This document shows positions 59,455 to 64,000 of a stretch of DNA of 64,000 bases, one piece after another. The position numbers and the translations under genes were made by a program. The first letter of the stretch is position 1, and each line of letters begins with the position of its first letter. Location: the NCBI RefSeq assembly GCF_001583435.1, contig NZ_CP013251.1, positions 497,501-561,500 on the forward strand. Direction: 5' to 3'. This DNA comes from Endozoicomonas montiporae CL-33. GTDB lineage: Bacteria; Pseudomonadota; Gammaproteobacteria; Pseudomonadales; Endozoicomonadaceae. A model generated the notes under the pieces. It was not told where the DNA came from. It did not search any database and worked only from the letters and a program-made list of their open reading frames with translations.

Positions 59455-60267
59455 CTATTGGGCAATGGGTGTATCGGTCAGGTTGCCCCATTCTGACCAA
59501 GAGCCGTCGTAGGCTCTGACCGAGTTAAACCCAAGCACTTTTGCCACCAGATAAGTGAAGCCTGAGCGATGATGAGTCTGACAATGGGTGATAATGTCTT
59601 TTTCAGGTGTTATACCCAACTCGGCAAGTGTGTCAGAAAGGTTCTCCCGGATGCGATAATTTCTGGCAGGATCCATGGCAGCTGTCCATTCAAAATTAAT
59701 GGCACCGGGGATGTGCCCGGCACGCATCGCAAGGACTTTTTCACCCGTATACTCAGCCGGAGAGCGTGCATCCCAGATGGCCGTACTGGCATTTTCCAGA
59801 TGGGTCAGAATGTAATCTTTTGAAGCAATAACCGAAGGGTCAATCGACAAGGCAACAGGGGTAGGCTCAACCTGACGAGGTTCGCTTTCGGTTTTATGCC
59901 CTTCTTTCAGCCAGGCATGAATACCGCCGTTCAGGTAGGAATAGCGCTTGTGCCCGATGACATCCAGCGTCCAGATAAAACGACCTGCCCAGCCACCGCC
60001 TTCGTCGTCATAAACCACGATATGCTCATTACCGGTGTAGCCAATCAGTGAAAACAGGTTTTCCAATTGTTTTTGTGGTGGCAGCTTTCCGGTGGCCGGT
60101 GGTGTACCGACTACCAGATGCTGAGGTGCGACATTGATTGCACCGGGAACATGCACCTGTGCGTAAAGCTGCGGGTTGCACAGGTCAATGATTAACAGGT
60201 TACTGTCATCAAGGAGGCTTTCGAGCTCCGTTGGCTCCAGTACCAGTGGTAAAGTTGTTTGAGTCAT
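59455..60267 (-). CDS. two-domain rhodanese-type sulfurtransferase
   Basis: The 270-residue protein has two rhodanese domains. The N-terminal one (about 10-125) includes PGAINVAPQHLV and YDDEGGGWAGRFIWTL and lacks the cysteine. The C-terminal one carries the active-site loop THCQTHHRSG with the persulfide-forming Cys near residue 230. The gene sits between psd and rsgA, as rhdA does in Pseudomonas. It probably moves sulfane sulfur to a thiol or cyanide-type acceptor; the natural acceptor is unknown. Confidence 0.9.
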   Translation of the reverse strand: MTQTTLPLVLEPTELESLLDDSNLLIIDLCNPQLYAQVHVPGAINVAPQHLVVGTPPATGKLPPQKQLENLFSLIGYTGNEHIVVYDDEGGGWAGRFIWTLDVIGHKRYSYLNGGIHAWLKEGHKTESEPRQVEPTPVALSIDPSVIASKDYILTHLENASTAIWDARSPAEYTGEKVLAMRAGHIPGAINFEWTAAMDPARNYRIRENLSDTLAELGITPEKDIITHCQTHHRSGFTYLVAKVLGFNSVRAYDGSWSEWGNLTDTPIAQ

Positions 60268-60356
60268 TCTGCTTCCAACTGATCGTCGTGGATCTACGCA
60301 TTATAGGTACTTGTCGCAGTGGTTAGAAGTTGGAGCGGAAAATCAAAGCAAAATCG

Positions 60357-61379
60357 TCAGGGCTGTTGCTGGGATGCCAGAATTTGTCGGTAGCTGAATA
60401 ATCGCTCTTCGGTTATGTCACCTTCTTCAAGGGCTTTGTGAATCGCACAGCCCGGCTCCTGTTCGTGTTTGCAGTCCCTGAACTTGCAGTATCCCAGAAA
60501 TGGACGGAATTCTCTGAACCCCTGAATAACTTCTTCCGGGGAAATGTGCCACAGACCAAACTCGCGAATGCCCGGGGAGTCAATCAGGGTACCTCCTGCC
60601 GGGAAGTGAAACAGCTTGGCAGCCGTGGTGGTGTGCATACCTTTACCGGTGGCTTCTGACAGCTCGCCGACGAGCGTATTTATACCTGGCAGAAGCACGT
60701 TCACCAGTGACGATTTTCCGACACCGCTTTGTCCCACAAAAACGCTGGTATGTTCATCCAGCAGGTCTTTCAGTTCGTCCAGCCCGTGATCGGAACGGGT
60801 GGACGCAGTCAGGATGCGATAGCCAATCTCCTGATAGATCGAGAGCATATCGATCATCATCTCCATGCCTTCGTCATCCAGCAGATCGATCTTGTTCAGC
60901 AGAATAACAGGTTCGATCCCGACGGTTTCTGCTGCGATCAGGTAGCGATCGATCAGGTTCAGGTGGGGAACGGGCACAGGTGCAATCACCAGCACAATGT
61001 AATCGATATTGGCTGCGACCGGTTTGATACGGCCGTGATTATCAGGACGGGTGAGCAGGCTGGATCGATCATCCAGAGCCACGACGACGCCAGTATCGTC
61101 TTTGTTGGAGGGTCGCCAGATGACCTTGTCGCCGGTGACCAGAGGAGGAAGGTTGCGACGAAGGTGGCAGCGACGAGGCTGTCCGGGGTTGCCTTCGGAC
61201 TCGATATCCAGTGTGGCACCGTAATGGGCCGTGACCAGACCTTCCTGTTCAGGACCCAGATCTTCGCTCTGCAGCTCTTCTTCGATCTTGCTTTCCCGCT
61301 TGCGAGCCCGTGCTACACGCTCTTCCTGAATTTTCTGGATGCGCCAGCTTTGTCTGCGCGTTAGTTTGCGCTTACTCAT
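60357..61379 (-). CDS. rsgA: ribosome small-subunit-dependent GTPase A
   Basis: The 340-residue circularly permuted GTPase helps mature the 30S subunit. It has an OB-fold (about 45-110), the G4 motif LNKIDLL before the P-loop GQSGVGKSSLVNVLL, and DSPGIREFGL (G3). A C-terminal zinc motif follows, CKFRDCKHEQEPGCAIHKAL. Length and order are typical. It is divergent from orn, as in related genomes. Confidence 0.96.
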   Translation of the reverse strand: MSKRKLTRRQSWRIQKIQEERVARARKRESKIEEELQSEDLGPEQEGLVTAHYGATLDIESEGNPGQPRRCHLRRNLPPLVTGDKVIWRPSNKDDTGVVVALDDRSSLLTRPDNHGRIKPVAANIDYIVLVIAPVPVPHLNLIDRYLIAAETVGIEPVILLNKIDLLDDEGMEMMIDMLSIYQEIGYRILTASTRSDHGLDELKDLLDEHTSVFVGQSGVGKSSLVNVLLPGINTLVGELSEATGKGMHTTTAAKLFHFPAGGTLIDSPGIREFGLWHISPEEVIQGFREFRPFLGYCKFRDCKHEQEPGCAIHKALEEGDITEERLFSYRQILASQQQP

Positions 61380-61419
61380 GATATCTCTTAAGGTTCATAA
61401 TGAAAGAATGCTTTGGTTT

Positions 61420-61582
61420 AGGAGGCTGTCCGAAAATAGGTTGCCCTGCTGCGGTGGCAGCAAATTGGTCTGAAAAAACGCTTTTGTTCGTCAAATAGCT
61501 CGCTATTCTCCTTACAAAACCGCTTTTTCATCCTCAATTTTCTGCCATCCTCGCTACGGGCGCTATTCTCGGACAGCCTCCT
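61420..61582. mobile_element. palindromic element, AGGAGGCTGTCCG family, copy B
   Basis: The 163-bp element has inverted ends AGGAGGCTGTCCGAAAATAG / CTATTCTCGGACAGCCTCCT (one mismatch in 20). TA flanks the GGAGGC...GCCTCC core on both sides. Pairing continues inward through GAAAAAACGCTTTTGT and ACAAAACCGCTTTTTC to an AATAGC/GCTATT apex, so the whole unit is one long imperfect palindrome. It lies in the rsgA-orn gap. Confidence 0.82.
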
Positions 61583-61659
61583 AGTCTCCACTGAGCTCAG
61601 AAATGTCGATTCTTCAACTCGCAGAGAATTTACCGATACCTTTGGTATCTACGATGTTG

Positions 61660-61715
61660 TTTTCAACGATGTTATTTAAGCGACGTCATTTCAAGGACAT
61701 CATTTCAACGACATA
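61660..61715. repeat. four imperfect 14-bp tandem repeats upstream of orn
   Basis: The units are TTTTCAACGATGTT, ATTTAAGCGACGTC, ATTTCAAGGACATC and ATTTCAACGACATA, in direct succession. They lie about 115 bp upstream of the orn start. The rest of the rsgA-orn gap contains the palindromic element and no gene. Confidence 0.75.
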
Positions 61716-61829
61716 GTATGAAGGTGTAGACTTAATATGCCAGCAGAAGTGCATAATTGCTGTACTTTTTTGACCATGCATGTCTTACCATACTGGCGCT
61801 TGTAACTCTACTTAACTACCGGGTGTTTG

Positions 61830-62372
61830 ATGGCAAAAGCAGATAATCTGATCTGGATCGATCTGGAAATGACAGGTCTTGAACCTGAGACCGATCGAAT
61901 CCTAGAGATCGCCACTATTGTGACTGACGGTCAGCTTAATCAGATTGCTGAAGGTCCTGTTATTGCAATCCATGAGAGTGATGACGTACTCAACAATATG
62001 AATGAGTGGTGCATCAAAACCCATGGTCAATCCGGGCTGACCGAACGGGTGCGCCAGAGTACGATCTCTCTGGCTGAAGCCGAACAGAGAACTCTGGATT
62101 TTCTGAAAGGTCACATTGAAGCAGGCATTTCCCCGATGTGTGGCAACAGTATTGGTCAGGATCGTCGCTTCCTGCATCGTTATATGCCCCAGCTGCATGA
62201 TTACTTCCACTACCGCAATATTGATGTCAGCACAGTGAAAGAGCTGGCACGTCGATGGAAGCCTGCCATTATGGATGGCTTCGAGAAGAACGGCACGCAT
62301 CTGGCACTGGAAGATATTCGCGAGTCTATTGAGGAATTGCGTTACTACCGCCAGTTCTTTATCAACGATTAA
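61830..62372 (+). CDS. orn: oligoribonuclease
   Basis: The ATG at 61830 gives 180 residues; a TTG one codon upstream is in frame. DEDDh exonuclease features are [17 protein letters not shown] (Asp and Glu of motif I), [16 protein letters not shown] (motif II) and the C-terminal [14 protein letters not shown] (His and Asp). It degrades short RNA oligomers, including pGpG from c-di-GMP turnover, and is essential in many relatives. Confidence 0.96.
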   Translation: MAKADNLIWIDLEMTGLEPETDRILEIATIVTDGQLNQIAEGPVIAIHESDDVLNNMNEWCIKTHGQSGLTERVRQSTISLAEAEQRTLDFLKGHIEAGISPMCGNSIGQDRRFLHRYMPQLHDYFHYRNIDVSTVKELARRWKPAIMDGFEKNGTHLALEDIRESIEELRYYRQFFIND

Positions 62373-62381
62373 GACTCTTTT

Positions 62382-63527
62382 TTACTTCATATGCTGATCT
62401 AAAGCCCACTGCACATGCTCCTGTACCAGTTCTGACGGGTCATTCTCTCTGGTCTTAAGCGCCTGAATCACCTTGTCACTGGCAGGAGCATTGCCCAGCC
62501 CAACAGCGATATTACGCAACCAACATTCAAACCCCGCCCGGCGAATAGCTGACCCTGCTGTACGTTCCAGAAACTCTTCCTCAGTCCAGAGAAACAAGTC
62601 GGCGAGATCGACCGCGTCCAGCGAGTGCCTCGGACGAAAATCACTTTCCTGAGTAGGTTTGGCAAAGCGATTCCAGGGGCAGGCGAGCTGGCAATCGTCG
62701 CAACCAAAAATCCGGTTGCCCATTAGGCTACGTAGCTCAACCGGTATTGACCCGCTGTTCTCGATGGTGAGGTAGGAAATGCATTTGCGGGCATCGACCC
62801 GGTAGGGTTCAACAATGGCACCGGTTGGGCATTTGTCCATGCAGGATGAACAGCGTCCGCAATGGTTTTTATCGTAAGGTTCGTCCACTGGTAGAGGCAG
62901 GTTGGTAAACAGTTCACCCAGAAAAAAGAACGAGCCCGCCTGCCGGTTGATAATTAACGAATGCTTGCCCATCCAGCCTAGCCCTGCCTGCTGAGCCAGT
63001 GGTCGTTCCATCACCGGAGCGCTATCGACGAATGCCCGGTAACCGTGGTCACCTACCGCGCTCTCGATTTTTTTTCCCAGTTGCGTCAGACGTTTGCGAA
63101 TCAGCTTGTGATAATCACGTCCCAGAGCATAACGGGAAACATAAGCTTTTTCCGGCTCGCCAAGAATTTTAACGGTCTCCGTGTCGGCAGGCAGATAATC
63201 CATACGGGCTGAAATAATGCGAATCATGCCCGGATGCAAAGCTTCAGGATTGAAGCGCAGATCCTGATTGCGCTCCATGTAATCCAGATCACCATTAAAA
63301 CCCATAGCCAACCATTCTTTAAAATGTTGCTGATCCTGTTCAGGCACTTTGCCTTCAGAAATGCCGATGGCCTGAAAGCCGAGTTCCCTTGCCCATTGGC
63401 GAATATCTTCAGCCAGTTGGGCAAAATCAATCTTTGCAGAAGCCGGTTCGGTAAAATGCTCGGTAAATTCTGGGTTCGTTGGGTTCTTTGACACGGATTC
63501 TTGGGGATATAATCGGTTTAATAACAT
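62382..63527 (-). CDS. queG: epoxyqueuosine reductase
   Basis: The 381-residue cobalamin- and iron-sulfur-dependent enzyme reduces epoxyqueuosine in tRNA to queuosine. The two ferredoxin-type clusters are visible as CGRCSSCMDKCPTGAI and CDDCQLACPWNRFA. GYRAFVDSAPVMERPLA and AGLGWMGKHSLIINRQAG are family motifs. A C-terminal HEAT-like part follows. It converges on orn with a 9-bp gap and is divergent from nnrD. The first residues are uncertain; a GTG 11 codons in is possible. Confidence 0.95.
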   Translation of the reverse strand: MLLNRLYPQESVSKNPTNPEFTEHFTEPASAKIDFAQLAEDIRQWARELGFQAIGISEGKVPEQDQQHFKEWLAMGFNGDLDYMERNQDLRFNPEALHPGMIRIISARMDYLPADTETVKILGEPEKAYVSRYALGRDYHKLIRKRLTQLGKKIESAVGDHGYRAFVDSAPVMERPLAQQAGLGWMGKHSLIINRQAGSFFFLGELFTNLPLPVDEPYDKNHCGRCSSCMDKCPTGAIVEPYRVDARKCISYLTIENSGSIPVELRSLMGNRIFGCDDCQLACPWNRFAKPTQESDFRPRHSLDAVDLADLFLWTEEEFLERTAGSAIRRAGFECWLRNIAVGLGNAPASDKVIQALKTRENDPSELVQEHVQWALDQHMK

Positions 63528-63589
63528 TTAATGAACCGGATGACTGAATAAGAGTCACGCCGGTTCGAATCAGGTGCGGGGATGTCCGT

Positions 63590-64000
63590 ATGCGCAGTTT
63601 ACCACAAGAGCTTTACACCGCTGAGCAGGTTCGTCAACTGGACAGACTGGCCATTGAGGGTGTGGCTGAATCCCCGGGTATTGATGGCTTTGAGTTGATG
63701 GGGCGAGCGGCAAAGGCTGCATTCAGTCATCTTCTGCATCAATACCCACAGCTAGAAGAGGGTAGCAGTCTTCAGGTATTTTGTGGTGCCGGAAACAACG
63801 GCGGTGATGGTTATCTTATGGCTGCACTGGCTCTGGAGCAGAGTATTCCGGTAACGGTAACAGCTCTGAAGAACCCGGATGACCTGACGGGTGATGCCCA
63901 AAAAGCCTTTGAATATTGTCGGGACAAAGGTGTCAGGATTGTTCTCTGGCGCAATGATTCGACAATAGCAGGTGACGTGCTGGTGGATGCCATGCTGGGT
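63590..64000 (+). CDS. nnrD: bifunctional NAD(P)H-hydrate repair enzyme, N-terminal part (cut by window edge)
   Basis: The frame starts at the ATG at 63590 after a GGGGA ribosome site and is open for 137 residues to the right edge. It reads YTAEQVRQLDRLAIEG, then FELMGRAAKAAF and VFCGAGNNGGDGYLMAALAL, the YjeF N-terminal epimerase signature. The full protein would add the ADP-dependent dehydratase domain. It repairs hydrated NADH and NADPH. The queG-nnrD(-tsaE) order is typical of gammaproteobacteria. Confidence 0.93.
   Translation, partial: MRSLPQELYTAEQVRQLDRLAIEGVAESPGIDGFELMGRAAKAAFSHLLHQYPQLEEGSSLQVFCGAGNNGGDGYLMAALALEQSIPVTVTALKNPDDLTGDAQKAFEYCRDKGVRIVLWRNDSTIAGDVLVDAMLG

Noticed and set aside
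1..64000. tRNA or rRNA genes
   Set aside because: No cloverleaf-like or rRNA-like stretch was recognised in the gaps. This was a reading by eye, so a tRNAscan run would be decisive.

Overview
The window looks like a chromosomal segment of a marine gammaproteobacterium of the Oceanospirillales/Endozoicomonas type. This is inferred from gene order (algZ|argH; yggT-proC-yggS|pilT; ruvX-yqgE-tonB-gshB; psd-rhodanese-rsgA|orn, queG|nnrD), which matches Pseudomonas-like and Oceanospirillum-like genomes, from TRAP transporters, and from many palindromic intergenic repeats. The species cannot be fixed from sequence alone. No rRNA, tRNA or CRISPR array was seen.

Region 1 (1-3.8 kb): the 5' part of a LytS-type sensor kinase (algZ/fimS), divergent argH, and an exported type I sulfatase. 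Region 2 (3.8-19.2 kb): a nearly complete 4-hydroxyphenylacetate (homoprotocatechuate) meta-cleavage cluster. One arm runs leftwards (hpaG1-like, hpaE, TRAP dctP-dctQ-dctM, hpaF). One arm runs rightwards (hpaH, hpaI, hpaR, hpaG2, hpaD, a universal stress protein). A third leftward block holds hpaB, a second TRAP binding protein, the AraC regulator hpaA and, further on, a FkbM-type methyltransferase gene. Uptake is by TRAP instead of HpaX, and the flavin reductase gene hpaC is absent. A 22-bp palindrome upstream of hpaH is a good candidate HpaR operator.

Region 3 (19.3-37.4 kb): a lipopolysaccharide core/outer polysaccharide locus. A leftward operon starts with waaF-waaC-waaG-waaP and continues through two more kinase-fold proteins, GT2, PIG-L deacetylase, O-antigen ligase, GT32-like, GT25 and GT2 glycosyltransferases, an acyl carrier protein and a DUF115-like protein. 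Facing it is a tightly coupled rightward operon (AMP-forming ligase, PLP decarboxylase, GNAT) that resembles the exosortase-A-associated ligase/decarboxylase pair, here without an exosortase. Together with the carrier protein it may make an amine- or aminoacyl-type decoration of the surface glycan. The 24-32.9 kb part is visibly AT-richer than its surroundings, which suggests horizontal acquisition.

Region 4 (37.4-52.9 kb): housekeeping genes ilvE, glnE, aceE-aceF, an exported DUF4091/GH123-like protein, yggT-proC-yggS and divergent pilT. Region 5 (52.9-64 kb): a repeat-rich gap with an IS200/IS605-like right-end remnant and a palindromic element nested inside another, then an unknown secreted protein, ruvX, yqgE, tonB (TonB3-like by position), gshB, a SYLF-domain lipoprotein, psd, a rhodanese, rsgA, orn, queG and the start of nnrD.

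The least expected feature is a set of long palindromic, MITE-like elements. Three share TACCAAT ends with exact 3-bp TNA target duplications, one is nested in another, and one supplies the stop codon of a TRAP dctP gene. Their arms differ in sequence from copy to copy but stay self-complementary around a similar small hairpin apex.
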